This document shows positions 48,021 through 60,089 of a DNA stretch of 64,000 bases, piece by piece (the first letter of the stretch is position 1; every line of letters starts with the position of its first letter). The notes beneath the pieces were generated by a model. The model had not been told where the DNA came from, ran no database searches, and saw only the letters and a list, made by a program, of their open reading frames with translations. Origin of the DNA: Carnegiea gigantea (lineage: Eukaryota; Streptophyta; Magnoliopsida; Caryophyllales; Cactaceae). The position numbers were made by a program, and so were the translations under genes. The stretch is taken from assembly GCA_029747015.1 (NCBI GenBank), contig JAKOGI010001550.1, positions 1 through 64,000 on the forward strand, read 5' to 3'.

Positions 48021-48854
48021 AATCCCAACATGCAAGAGGTTGTTTAAAAAGTGATAATTAAACTACTTGATGCTGGGATCATCTACCCTATCTTAGACAG
48101 TGAGTGGGTGAGTCCGGTTCAGGTAGTCCCCAAAAAGGGAGGAATGATTGTCATAAAGAATGAGCGAGATAAGCTTATTTCCACTAGGACTGTGACCGGG
48201 TGACGAATGTGCATTGATTACCACAAACTAAATCAAGACACCCGGAAAGAACGTTTCCCCCTCCCCTTCATTGACCAAATGTTGGAAAGGTTGGCACGAC
48301 ATTCCTTCTTCTATTATCTGGATGGTTATTCAGGTTTCTTTCAGATTCCTATCCATCCTTATGCCCCTACTGCTTTTCAGCAGTGCATGACTGCCATATT
48401 CTCCTATCTTATTGAAAACATCATGGAAGTGTTTATGGATGACTTCTCTGTTTATGGAGGTACCTTTGCCCTTTGCTTAGAAAACTTAACCAGGGTACTT
48501 CATAGATGCAAAGAAGTTAACGTAGTGCTAAATTGGGAGAATTATCACTTTATGGTACAGGAGGGGGTAGTACTAGGTCATGTAATTTCTACTAAGGGCA
48601 TCGAGGTGGACAGAGCAAAAGTGGAGGTCATTGAGTAATTGCCGCCTCCTACTTCAGTAAAAGTGGTGAGGAGTTGCCTTAGTCATGCGGGGTCTTATCG
48701 CCGCTTTATCAAGGATTTCTCCAAGATTGCTAAACCTCTAACTCAGTTGCTCGACAAGGATGCCCCATTTATCTTTACTGATGAGTGCCATGAGGCTTTT
48801 TGCAGGATTAAACAGGCACTAATTTCTGCCCCTATCATACAACCACCAGATTAG
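48021..48854 (+). pseudogene. Athila reverse transcriptase with internal deletion
   Basis: NPNMQEVV, LLDAGIIYPI, WVSPVQVVPKKGG, then MCIDYHKLNQDTRKERFPLPFIDQMLERLA and FYYLDGYSGFFQIPIHP. The segment normally between IHP and the FQQCM motif (about 28 residues) is missing in frame. VFMDDFSVYG retains both catalytic Asp. Stops at 48045, 48201, 48636 and 48852 are present, all in one frame with RNase H and integrase. Confidence 0.88.
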
Positions 48855-49370
48855 GATCTCCCATTTGAGATCATGTACGATGCTAGCGACCATGCGGTGG
48901 GGGCAGTTCTGGGGCAAAGGAAGGATAAGAAGCCAGTGGTGATCTACTATGCTAGTAGAACATTGGATGAGGCCCAGCAGAACTACACCATAACTGAGAA
49001 GGAGCTGGTTGCGGTCGTGTACGCGATGGAGAAGTTTAGACCTTATCTCCTATGTTCTAAGGTCATCGTGTACACCGACCATTCTGCACTCAAGCACCTC
49101 CTCGAGAAGAAGGATGCTAAGCCTCGCCCCATCCGGTGGATTTTGCTACTCCAGGAGTTTGACCTACAGATCAAAGACAAGGCGGGAGCTGAGAATGTCG
49201 TGGCTGATCATCTCTCCAAACTCATTATTGAGAGTCACGACATCCCCATTGATGATGCTTTCCCTGACGAGCATCTTTTGGCCATCTCATCAAGACAGGC
49301 CCCTTGGTTTGCCAGTATTGCTAAATACCTAGCCTCAGGAGTTATGCCATATGACGTGTCCTCTCATTAG
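48855..49370 (+). pseudogene. Athila RNase H domain
   Basis: A 165-codon open stretch with [17 protein letters not shown] (first Asp), [19 protein letters not shown] (Glu), [12 protein letters not shown] (Asp) and [12 protein letters not shown] (last Asp). All four catalytic residues are present. It is bordered by TAG at 48852 and at 49368. Confidence 0.88.
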
Positions 49371-50589
49371 AAGAGGAAATTCTTCTATGACATCAAACAC
49401 TATTTCTGTGAGGAACCCTTTCTGTACAAACTTGTGTAAGGATGGGACCTACAGGCATTGCCTCCCCGAGGAAGAGGTCCAGAGGATGATTTTCCATTAT
49501 CATGACTCTCCATGGGAGAGCATGCCAGTGCCTCCAAGATTGCAGCTAAAATACTCCAAACTGGGTTCTTTTGGCCCTCACTCTTCAAGGATGTTTACAT
49601 GTACATTTGCTCATGTGACCACTACCAATGGGTAGGGAACTTATCAAGGAAGAATAAGATGTCCCTCAACTTCATCCTCGAAGTTGAGGTTTTTGATGTA
49701 TGGGGAATAGACTTCATGGGTCTTTTCCCATCTTCAAAAGGCAACAAATACATCCTCATTGCAGTGGATTATGCCTCCAAGTGGGTGGAGGCTGTGGCTA
49801 AGCCTACTAATGACTCCAGAGTAGTGGTCAAACTTTTTAAAAAAGTCATTTTCCCTCGCTTTAGAGTCCCAAGGGTGCTTATCAGTGACAATGGGGTGCA
49901 CTTCATAGAGAAGAAACTGGAAGCTCTCTTGACGAAGTATGGAGTGCACCACAAGTATGACTTGGCTACCGCCCTCAGACTAGTGGCCAAGTAGAGATCT
50001 CCAATCACAAAATCAAGTCTATTCTAGAGAAAACGGTTGCAAGATCGCGAAAGGATAGGGCGGACAAGCTCGATAACGCCCTTTGGGCCTACCGCACAGC
50101 CTTCAAGACCCCTATTGGCACCATCCCCTTTCGACTCATCCATGGTAAGCCTTGTCACCTCCCCGTGGAGTTGGAACACAAGGCTTGCTGGGCCCTTAAG
50201 CACTTCAATTTTGATTTGAAGTCCGCAGGGGAAAAAGGCTGCCGTTGAACAAACTGGAAGAAATTCAATTTGACACCTATAAGAGTTCAAAACTTTATAA
50301 GCAGAGGGTAAAGAGGTGGCATGATCGATTTATCAACATGCAAGAGTTTTGGGAAGGTGACTTGGTCCCCCTCTTCAATTCCCGCTTGAAACTCTTCTCG
50401 AGAAAGCTTCATTCTAGATCGTCTGGCCCCTTCAAGGTGTTAAAGGTGTACCCATATGGGGCTATTGAGATCGGCACTGATACTACCGGCTCGTTCAAGG
50501 TGAACGGGTCTCGCCTGAAACACTACATCGCCGGTGAGTCACTTGAGGGGAAGGTTACTTGTGCCCTCCCCGATGTCTCTTCCCCCTAG
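49371..50589 (+). pseudogene. Athila integrase
   Basis: The zinc-binding N-terminus is degraded (SCDHYQW remains of CD.CQ). Core: [32 protein letters not shown] (first Asp), then [10 protein letters not shown] (second Asp), then TSGQVEISN (Glu) after a frameshift near 49975. [17 protein letters not shown] continues, and the C-terminal part WHDRFINMQEFWEGDLV ... KLHSRSSGPFKVLKVYPYGA ends with VNGSRLKHYIAGES at 50587. The stop of the main frame is at 49992. Confidence 0.88.
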
Positions 50590-51348
50590 AGATTCTTAAG
50601 GTCAAGCTCGGGACCTAAAACAAGCGTTTCTAAGGAGGCAAACCAAGCTTTACTGCTTTCGGAAAAAAATGAAAAAAAAGGAGAAAAAAAATGAAAAATG
50701 ACCAAAAAAAGGGTGGGATGAGAGGAAAAAAGTTCGCACAAAAAAAACGAGTGAGAAAAAAGGAGTAATGGATTTGGAAGGAGATGACTTAGGGGGCAGC
50801 ATAGCCGTGCCACCGCCCCCAGGAAGTAATGGAAAAAAAGAAGAAGAGGGTGCAAGAAAAAAAAAAGGCATGGGTCATTGATCAGCAAAGTAGCACAGTG
50901 ACCGTGCCTTATGGCACGACCGTGCCATTTTTGCCTTTTCAACGGGCATGGCAGCAATGTGGCACGGTGTACCCGTGCCACCTTAAAAATCGGCTAAAAT
51001 AGCTGAGTTCCTTCTTCTTCCTCATTCTTCCGCATTCAAGCTCTTCCCTTTCTCTCTCTACAACCACGACAACCCCCCTCTCTCCCTTACCATTACCCCC
51101 CCAAATCCTCCCTCAAAACCCTCAAATTCCATCAAATTTCTCACAATTTCTTCAATTCCTTCACTTTCCTCCACTTTCCTCTCAAAATTTCTCACCACTT
51201 GCCCACAACCCCCAGCCCACTTTCTCCCTCTAAAACCCTAACCTCTATTGTTGGGGTTGAAGGTTGTAGAGAAAACAATTGGCCTTTCTCTTACTATTTT
51301 CAGCTCCTACCTCCACTTTTGGGTCTCGATCCGTTGTTAATTCACACC
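50590..51348 (+). promoter_or_regulatory. Intergenic region with half-site cluster and TC-rich leader before env-like ORF
   Basis: An A-rich segment (50665-50870) is followed at 50889-50983 by inverted CACGG half-sites: ATGGCACG-AC-CGTGCCAT and GGCACGGTGTACCCGTGCC. The order and wording resemble the LTR cluster at 55256-55297, including AGCAAAGT before and CACCTTA after. A 300-bp TC-rich stretch with CTCTCTCTACAACC follows and leads to the ATG at 51349. It looks like an internal promoter and leader, by inference only. Confidence 0.5.
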
Positions 51349-53068
51349 ATGGGCCAGAAAAGAGTTGGAGAGGCTTCAAGAGCTCCATCCCAACCCAAGA
51401 AATCATCAAGGGTAACTTCCTCTTCAGCTGCAATCGCTCCTGCTAGAGGTACTAAGGATGCATACCCTCTCATTTTATTTGCTAGCACTAGGGGTTTGCA
51501 TTTTGTCAATGATGACAAAAGTCCCAATATGAGCTTTTAGCCACTAGGAACACTAGTGAGCAGAAATATTTTCATGCTGACTCGTTGAGGTCTTTGGGAA
51601 TGTTGGATGACATGTTGACTCTAATTAGTTGATTAGGATGGACTGAATATATTAACATGCAATGTACATCCTATGATCGCCTTTTGATTAAGTTTTTGAG
51701 TTGCTTAAATATCGACTGGGATGGTACTTATGGTGGTCATGAGGTCGCCATTTATTTTCGTATGTTCAACATCGACCACCGGATGACTTTTAGGATGTTT
51801 AATGAATTGTTGAGATTCCCGGTGACCGACAGGGCTTTCAAAGATGTGCCCTCATTGTGGCGACCTGATCCAGTTTGGCTGAGCATTACTGGCTCCAAAC
51901 GGAAGGAATACTATGACCGGTGGGGGAGACCTAGGATTTTTGACCCCCGACAGGCCAAGGCCACCAACATTTGTAATGTCAACCTACGGTACCTTCAGCG
52001 CCTAACTGCCAACATCATTTTCGTGCGTAATGACAACCAAAATGGTTGTCAGAAGGCCGAGTTGTTTATTATCTAGTGCGACCCGTCAGGACCCCCACGG
52101 ACACCGGGGCATTCATAATCCGCCATTTAGTGGAAGTAGCCAAGACCAGTAACAAAAACGTCATTAGCGTTGGCGGCACTGTTACCGCCATTGCTAATGC
52201 CCTAGGCTACAGCTCGCGGCTCTCCACTCTCGAGCCCCATTTCCTAGGTAATCACCTCGACCTCGGCACCCTGCACCATATGCATATTATTGATACCCGA
52301 GGTGACACCATTAGATACCCCCACCATAAAGCCATCCTTTTCACCCTTCCCAGTGTTGAGTGCACCACGGTCGCCAACAAAAGAAATTGGAACTGCGACC
52401 AGAGGATTGTCAGGGCCACTGTTCTACCTAAGGAGGAACAGTTGGCGGCTGATGATGACATCGAGTTTGATGAGAGGGGAGATGATGAGTATGATGAGGA
52501 AAAGGAGGAGGATATTGATGCGGGCCGAGGAGAGCCCGAGCTCGAGGCTATTCAAGCTGAGGCGGCGACCGTCCCACCACCTCCACCACCACTTTACCCA
52601 CCGTTCACATATGAGATGGGTGGGTCTTCTTCCTTGGCGGCATACATACCCCTTGGCCCGAGGTTTCTCCAATCTTTCTCCAACCTCTAAATAGAGGTTT
52701 TAGGGCTTCGGGAAGGATTCACTGGCATGCGTGCGGATTTGGGTCACCCATCCGGGCGCATGGACTCCATCGAGGGGGGAGTCTCCTATTTTCGGGGTTT
52801 CGTTGACCACTAGGAGGAGTGGGAGCATCGGTGGATTCAGAGGGAGGAGGAACGGGCTATAAGAGAAGCCCGAGAGTACGAGGAGCATCGGCGGATGAAC
52901 GAGCTACTTTGGCACCAGTCGGAGTCCATTCAACAAATGGAGGAGCGTTTACGCTCCTTTTAGGGCCGTCAGGGTGGCTCCTCATCCTTCCCATCTTATG
53001 ATCCCTCCACCTTTCATCTATTTCCTCTGCATTTCTGGCCACCTCCAAGGCCCGACGGTACCCAGTGA
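51349..53068 (+). pseudogene. Athila env-like third ORF
   Basis: The ATG at 51349 starts MGQKRVGEASRAPSQPKKSS, a basic Ser-rich N-terminus. After a frameshift the conserved body reads YGGHEVAIYFRMFNIDHRMTF, LWRPDPVWLSITGSKRKEYYD and ATNICNVNLRYLQRLTANII. A second shift near 52050 leads to TDTGAFIIRHLVEVAK, VISVGGTVTAIANALGY and LEPHFLGNHLDLGTL. An acidic stretch (52440-52560) and a proline run follow, then a charged coiled-coil-like end EEWEHRWIQREEERAI (52810-52960). This fits the Athila ORF1/env-like family; I see no clear signal peptide. Confidence 0.82.
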
Positions 53069-54945
53069 CTGTGAGTATATTCCCCCTTCCCCTTCTTTTC
53101 TTATGCATCATATTTTCATTGGGGACAATGAAGGGTCCAAGCATGGGGGGATGTTTATATCTGTTTAGTGGGGTGCATTGTATATATTTCCTCGCATTTA
53201 GCACTTTAGGTTTCATTCTAGTTTAGCAGCATTCTTAGGTCATTCATAGGTCTTCATTTAATTTCGTATATTAGGTACGCATATAGTTAGGGTTGCATTG
53301 TACATATTCTATTTTCTAACCCTTGGTCTCGAGTGGAAATGTGTTGATTGGAGCTTTCCAAGATTGCAAGGTAATTCTTCCAACCCTTCTCTTCAATTAC
53401 CCACTAGTTGACTACTTAGGGTGATTTATTGTTTTGGTTATTACTACCTTCAAAACAAAGAAACCAAAAAAAAACAAAAAAAAAAAACAAAAAACAAAAA
53501 ACGAATTTGAAACCCCTCCTATGAAGATAACCAAGGCATTGGTGATCAGTTGATTGACATGGTTGTGCATATTTATGGGTTATTTGTGGCAAATGCCTTT
53601 GGTTGATGATTTTGAAAGCGTTTTGACCGCATTGTTTGGTTTGCATACTGTTTGCCCTTGAACTTCCCTCGTCATGATTGATTATTCCTTTTAAGTGGGA
53701 TATCTTTAGGGCTAGTTGTGTGTTTGGTAGAGTGACCCGGGAGATTTTGAGCTTATAGACTAATTCATCAATTTAGTCTCACATTTTCTTTCATGTGTGT
53801 CTCTTCCATGACTACATCTCTAGAACTTGCTTTGATTCTCTTTCAAATTGCATTCAGGATGTGCATTATGATAATATGATAGAGGCATTCATTTGTTTCC
53901 TGAGCTACATAGCCAAATCTGCCACCCGTGATTTAATGTTTTGACCCCTTGCTTACCCCTTTGAGCCTTGCCTGCTTTTGTTGTGAACCCTTCACTATTA
54001 CCTATTGGCCTAAACACATCTCCTACCTCTAAGCCAAAGCCAGTGGGGCGACACTTCGTTATTTTGTGGGTCCTTTTTGGGTGTTATGCAAATTGGTGGT
54101 TCGTTTTGGTATATACGGGGATATATTATGGTGATCATTGGGGATCGAGTGCATAGTTATTACACGTGCCAATCATTCATTTCCTTTTCAAAAACAAAGG
54201 AAGAAAAACATGTTTCAAAAAAAAAAAAGAGAGAAAAAAAAAGAAGAAGAAACTTGTTGAAATTCAAATGAAAGAGAAAAAGAACAGACGTGGTGAATGA
54301 GAGAGTGTTTGGTGTGTTATCGTAGTTCATTCCCGATGGTCTATCTGCTTAAGGGTGTATTCTTATTGCGTTTTAGGAGAGTGTGTGGTATAGTTGGTTC
54401 AATTGTTGTTTGCTCACTCGCTTTGATTGTTAGCTCCTTATTTCCCAAATTGTTTGCCCCCCTTCTACCTGTGCCCTTAGCCCCATTACAACCCTGAAAA
54501 GTCCTCTTGATTATTATTTTGCATATTGCATTTTAGCGGTGGAGAATTGAGAATCTTACCAAGCCTATGGTAGTTTGTTCGATTGGAAGAGAGTGAAGTG
54601 AACCTTCTTACCTCTTAAACACATGTGAGGGAGCGCATCTGCTTTGTTCCTCCTATGAGAGTCACTGTCAGGCCTTCTAACCCACCACTTATTTGAAAGC
54701 GTTTTGATTGGGGAGGGGTGTGATATGGTACTGGATGCCGAGTTGAACATGTGGTCTTCCCAACGTTTTTAATGAGTTTTGAAATTATATATTTATGCCT
54801 CGAATTGCTCCACTAGTTACGCACACCTATGCTTGATTTGGCTTATCTCCCATTGGCCTTGCATGAGGAGGCGAGTGGTTAGAGGTTTCTGACCCCCTGC
54901 CTGTTCATTCATGTTTTAGTCTTACTTGGAAACAAGCAAGAGATA
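53069..54945 (+). other. Athila 3' noncoding region
   Basis: No coding frame. The TTTAGTCTCACATTTTCTTTC block (53775) and following several hundred bp match the chain elements. A-rich tract at 54190-54260, about 770 bp before the 3' LTR; another at 53455-53505. Confidence 0.75.
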
Positions 54946-54958
54946 AGCGTGGGGGAGT
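54946..54958 (+). other. Athila polypurine tract
   Basis: AAGCGTGGGGGAGT-type run immediately before the TG of the 3' LTR. Confidence 0.85.
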
Positions 54959-56268
54959 TGATAAACCTCTATTTTACCTCATTTAGGCTCGATTTTTACC
55001 TCTCATTTCTGCTATTTTCGATAAAACTTCATGAGTATAGAGGTTGATTAGGCATTCTTTACCTAAAATCCGCATATATGATGTGTTTTTGTATTTTCAG
55101 GAGTTCGGTTGAAAGAAACGAGGAAAGCGAGTTAATGTCCCATTAAACAGGAGCTAAAAACGTAGATTTTGAGTCAAGAGGAAGTGGCATGGGGGCATCA
55201 TGCCATGCAGGATGACCGTGCCACCCCAGGAAATAAGAAAATGAGAGGCAGCAAAGTGGCACGGTGGAACCGTGCTATATGGCACGACCGTGCCACCTTA
55301 GTGAATCCCTGTTAATTGCGATTTCGCATTGTAATTTATCATTATGCGATTTTCTCTGGGTTTCTCTCTCGAAAAACGGCGACTTTAGGGTTCTTAGATC
55401 TGAATTGTTGTTTTTATACTTCGAAGCATTGGATTGAGATTAATTGATGCATTTGGTAGATTATTGCTGCAGTTAACACAAAGTACGTTCCTTTCCCTTT
55501 CTTCTATTGTGTTTTAGTTCAAAGTTAGTGCTTTTAATCATGTGCATTCTTGATTGTGATTGTGATTCAAATGATGATTAGAGGCTAAATTTGTTGTCTT
55601 GGATTGGGCGTAGCCCCTATTGTGTGAATTGGAACCATATTCTAGCTTTTGTTAGTAAATTCTCATGTTTATGACTGAACTCTTACCTAGCATGCCAAGT
55701 GTTCGATAAATTGCCTGAAAGGGTTGAATTCCTGTTCTTAAGTTAGAGTTTAGGAGATCAACGACAGTTGAATCCGTTACTTAGAGCTGCTTTATGAGCA
55801 ATTTAATTTCTTGACATGAAAATAGCTAGAAGTTCAATTGGGAATAACGGTTACTAAATCCTGTGGTTTGGTTGATTTCTATTTCATGAAAACAGATAAT
55901 TAGGATCATCTAACCAGTCTAACGACCTTCAAGAGAAGGCATAGATGCACTTTAATTAGTAATCATTCCATTTCAGTTGTCTGCGTGGGTCGAATTGCAA
56001 GCCTTAGTTTTCAACCCAAGGAGCACAATAGTGTGGTGAACCCAAATCCAGGACCCTTGTTAGTGTTAATCTAGATAACAGCAGTAGTCTTCAGCAGAAT
56101 AGAATTGTTACTTACTGAAAATCAATTTTAGTAGATTCTGGCCTAAATAGTGTGTTATATATTGGTTCAGTGGTTGAAACCGAGTTCTCTATGGACACGA
56201 CTCGTACTTGTCGTTGCTAGCTACAACTGCCACTGTGCACTTGCGGTAACACAATTTAAAACGTAACA
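54959..56268 (+). repeat. Athila 3' LTR (1310 bp)
   Basis: TGATAAACC to ACGTAACA. The half-site cluster at 55256-55297 (GGCACGGT, ACCGTGC, GGCACG-AC-CGTGCC) is fuller than in the 5' LTR. Confidence 0.9.
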
Positions 56269-56301
56269 CTTGACTTGCTACAACGTCACTGTGCGTTTGC
56301 A
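56269..56301 (+). repeat. Remaining end of chain LTR4
   Basis: CTTGACTTGCTACAACGTCACTGTGCGTTTGCA continues LTR4 where 43868 stopped, matching CTTGATTTATAACAACGCC...GTGTGCTTGCA of LTR3. The last ~10 bp of the LTR and the PBS are absent. Confidence 0.75.
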
Positions 56302-57059
56302 AAAAAAACCCGAACAAAATTTCTTGGGAGGCAACCCAAGCTCTTTATCAAGTTTCTTGGGAGCCAACCCAAGCTCTTTTTTCTTTTTTCTTTTCTTAGC
56401 TTTTATTTTACTATTTTTGTAGTTTGCCAAAAAAAAAAACAAAAAAAAAAAGAGAAAAAAAAATTATGAATAAATGTTAGCCACCATGGCTAGATCCCCA
56501 GAACCACGGCCATAGGAAGATCGAAAAAGTAGAGGACCAGCAGGCACAACGTTCAGACTGTGGTGAACATCACGGTCTATGGCGTACTGCTATGGCCTGT
56601 TGTCTAGGTTTTTGACTGTGATGCCCACTCGACTTCCTGACATTTTATGTTCAATCTCACGACACTCTTTCTCTATGCCCCATTTTCTCTCTCTAAAGCC
56701 TCCATAGGTAATACCTTCAATCTTCCTTCATTTCTTCCCCATTTTCACTCATTAGCATCCAAAATCATCCCCTTTCACTCAATCTTTTCTCTTTCTCCAC
56801 AAATTTCATTTCTTTCTCCTTCTTTTTCTTCAAATTCATCTCACTTTACTCATCCACCATACCCATCTTTTTCTCCCTCTTATTCTTCTTATTCTTACTT
56901 CATTTCTTTATTTTCTTCTTCAAATTTTCTTTTGGTTTTTAGTTTTGATTTTAGTTTTGGGTTTTTGCAATAATAGCACTAATCAAGAGACAAAGAAGCA
57001 CCAAGGAGGTTGGATCTTTAAGTCAAGCACTACCTTAACCTTAAAGGACATCCCGAATC
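56302..57059 (+). promoter_or_regulatory. Start of internal region 4: pol-end duplication, half-sites, leader
   Basis: TTTCTTGGGAGGCAACCCAAGCTC occurs twice (56316 and 56349), each with a CTTGGG/CCCAAG hairpin; I associate it with sequence past the Athila integrase. An A-rich patch follows, then a degenerate half-site cluster at 56500-56590 (ACCACGGCC, CTGTGGTGAACATCACGGTC) of the same wording as the chain LTRs. A TC-rich leader (56640-56930) runs up to the ATG at 57060. Confidence 0.5.
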
Positions 57060-58310
57060 ATGCGTGCTAGAAGTAACATTTCTCACCCTCTTTGTTTGAC
57101 ACATCCTGATCATGTTGCTAGATACAATTGCTTGAATGGATGTATGGTTATAGCAACTAGATATTATGATGAGGAACTGTTAGCCCAGTTAGGAATGTTA
57201 GATGATATTAGATGGTTGTTCACAAGAGGTGGTATGGGACACTTTTTAGAAATTAAAGAGCATACATATTGGGTCTTAACTCTAGAATTCTTAAATACAC
57301 TCTATGTCGAGGTTAGTAGAGGGCCTCAATGTCAAGTTGGATATATATCGTTTTATTTGTAGGGTCGATTTTACGAGATGAACTTAGGTATGTTTAACAG
57401 TATCTTCGGTTTTCCACCTAGCATGGATTTATCGAACCGCCAAGTCCCCCTTGAATTCAACCTAAATGCATTTTGGGATGAACTTTCAGGGAGCGTTAGG
57501 TACAGCACTAGTTCATTAAAGTGCACACATATTAAAAACCCTTGCATTAAAGTGGCTCAACGTATTTTAGCTTGCTCCCTTTTTGCTCGGGATGATAGTC
57601 TGAATAACCCGAGGTTATCTGAGTTGTACTTTTTGTCATGTATGCTTGATGGAGTCCAGCTTGAGTTAGGTTCCTTTTTAGCCAGGTAATTAGATAGTCT
57701 TGCTGTTAGCACTAAACATAGGATAATCATAGGTGGATTGTAACTACTATTGCTAGATTTTTGGGTGTTGAGGCCAACCTTAAGGATAGAGTTTTCGGGT
57801 CCGAGCGGCTTGATCAAGCTACTTTTGAAATTATGAACTTTTTCAAAATTAAGGTTGAGCGTTTATGCTGGATTTACCCTGGGGACCAGCTTTTGCTGCT
57901 TCCTAATGCTGATCGAACCACCCTACTTCATCGAGGTAACCTTTATTGGGTACCTGGTGATAAGGAGGTTGTTCAACCGTACCCCATCATCCAGCCCCTC
58001 ATTCTAGTCAAGCAGGACCTAGTTCATCCTGTTAATCACCCCTTCCTGACTATACTGACATCTAAGGCATCCTTAGATCCATTCAGGAGGAGCAAGTTTC
58101 CCTTCGAGCATTTGTTGTTTCTGAGAACGCCGCTCTTCAGGACTTTGTCCAAGAGTGCCACGATGAGCTTCATGGGATGCTTGCTAACTAGGCACAATAT
58201 TTTCGAGACTATAGGGCATGTCTAGAGACCTGGCGGGATTGACATATCCCTTATGGCCAACCACCCCATCGTTCACCACCACCTCCTTTCTGATTGTTTT
58301 GTGCCACTTC
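57060..58310 (+). pseudogene. Env-like ORF of internal region 4
   Basis: ATG at 57060. The conserved body reads YDEELLAQLGMLDDIRWLF, FLEIKEHTYWVLTLEFLNTLY, a TAG, then FYEMNLGMFNSIFGFPPSMD and FWDELSGSVRYSTSS. RILACSLFARDDS and ELYFLSCMLDGVQLELGSFLA follow. After a frameshift (57690-57760) come FLGVEANLKDRVFGSERLDQ and CWIYPGDQLLLLPNADRTTLLHRGNLYWVPGD. A further shift near 58050 leads to a coiled-coil-like end (SENAALQDFVQECHDELHGML). Same family as 51349-53068 but clearly diverged. No gag or pol is present in this unit. Confidence 0.78.
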
Positions 58311-60089
58311 CCCTTGATTTTTTCTCTTATATGCCCACATTGAGAGCAATATGTGATTCAAGTATGGAGGAGTTAGTCTTCATATTTGGCATCTGATGCC
58401 ATTTTTAGTTTGGTGTGATTGTGCTTTGTATATGTAGTTACTGGTAGTTTTTGGAGTTTTTGATTTAGTATTTAGTTTTGTTTAGTAGTGCATTTAGTTT
58501 TCTATTCATTCTGGGTTGCATTTTAGTTTTGGTTTTATTAGTTTCTTTTGTATTTTAGTTACATGATTACTAGGAGTATAAAAAGAAAACAAAATCCAAA
58601 AAAAAAGAAAAAAAATCCTCCGATGATGATCTATTTAGATTTAGTGGACTTCTTTAGTTTAGTTTGATCCTTTGATTTGCTCAAATTGTACATAAAATGT
58701 TTGTGAATGAGTTGTTTGAAATGATCTCCATGTTTTGACCATATGTTGGATGCGAATTGATTTATCCCATGAATCTTTATATGAATTTTGGCATATGTTT
58801 ACTAGTGAGCTAGTCATGACCTTGGTAGATATCCTCTGAGATTTAGAGCTTTTAGAGACTATTTATCAATTTAGTCTCATGTTTCTTTCATATGTGACTC
58901 TTCCTTGATATTATTTCACTAGAACTTGCTTTGATTCTCATTCAAGATCACATTTCGCGTATGCATTTAGACAATATGATTAAGGCATTTTTTTTCTTTG
59001 ATTTGTTGAACCCCATGGCCAAATAGCCATCCTTGTTGTATATTGTACTCCTCGCCAGCCCCTTTAAGCCTATATCCGATTTTTCTTAATTTAAACCTCC
59101 TATTATAGTCATGGCCAAATACTTGTCCTACCCTTAAGCCAAGACTAGAGGGGCGTTTCATTCTTATGCATCTTAGGGCACTAGTAAGGTAGATTGTTAT
59201 CTTTTAGTGAATTTTGGCTGTTTGGGGAAGGGATGGTGATCTTGATTGATTAAAAGGAGATCGCTTTGTTTCATTGTACAAAGTTTGGAGAAGAGCTGGA
59301 ATTTAAAGTTTGTTACAGATCTCCTTTTGGCTATCTTTTTTTTTTTTTTTTAAAAAAAAGAAAGCATCATAAAAAGAAGAAAAAGAAGGAAAACAAAAAA
59401 AGGGAACAAAGAAAAAAAAAGGGAGCAAGACAACAAAAAAAACGAAAGAAAGTGTTAGCCCTGCTAGGATTGTAAGTTATTTGTAATTTTCAACTCTTTC
59501 TCTCTTTAATTGGGGATGTATTTTGATAAAATGTAATGGTTTAAGAAGGATGTAGTATGATGTATTGGAATTGTTTAGCTCTTAGTCTCTTGCTTCTAGC
59601 TCCTCATTTCCATAACACTTGTTCCCCTCTTACCTTCACCCATGGCCCCATTACAACCTTGTGAAAGTCCTCATGATTATTTAGTGTGTTTGTATATTAG
59701 TGATGGCGAATTTGAGAGTCTTGTTAAGCTTATAATAGATTTGAGTCCAAGGAATGAGAGTTGAGAGAACCGTCATTATTATTAAACACATGAGTGATGA
59801 GAGCCACATAATGATAGTAAGGTTCTACTGGCCTTGCTGGCCTTACTTGTTTCATGCACTGGAATGACTGTATTTGATGATTTGGGGAGATTGATTCAAG
59901 TTTGACATTGTGGTCTATCAAAAGGTTTTCGAAAATTTCATTCCCTAATTTGTTTGTTAATGGTTTTTTGATCTTTTTGGGCTACCTTTGGATCAGCTTT
60001 ACCATTTGTAGTTCCTATGTCTATCCTGATGAGGTTATTTATAGTTTTATTTTTCTTAGCATTATTTGAGGACAAGCAACAGTTTAAGC
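58311..60089 (+). other. Conserved 3' noncoding region, internal region 4
   Basis: No coding frame. TTTAGTCTCATGTTTCTTTCATATGTGACTC at 58871, A-rich tract at 59340-59450 (about 760 bp before LTR5), GGACAAGCAACAGTTTAAGCA before the PPT. Confidence 0.75.

Larger units (their letters stand above)
43869..56268 (+). mobile_element. Athila-clade LTR retrotransposon nested in LTR4
   Basis: A 12.4 kb element with all parts in order: 5' LTR, PBS, gag, protease, RT, RNase H, integrase, env-like ORF, noncoding 3' region, PPT and 3' LTR. All coding regions carry stops, frameshifts or deletions, so it is not autonomous now. Flanking pentamers are CTTAG and CTTGA, a diverged target duplication; the surrounding LTR4 is interrupted at the point where LTR3 reads CCTTGATTT. 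Confidence 0.9.

Noticed and set aside
50586..50981. 131-codon minus-strand frame, Phe/Ser-rich
   Set aside because: Results from the A-rich tract and half-site cluster; no protein family seen.
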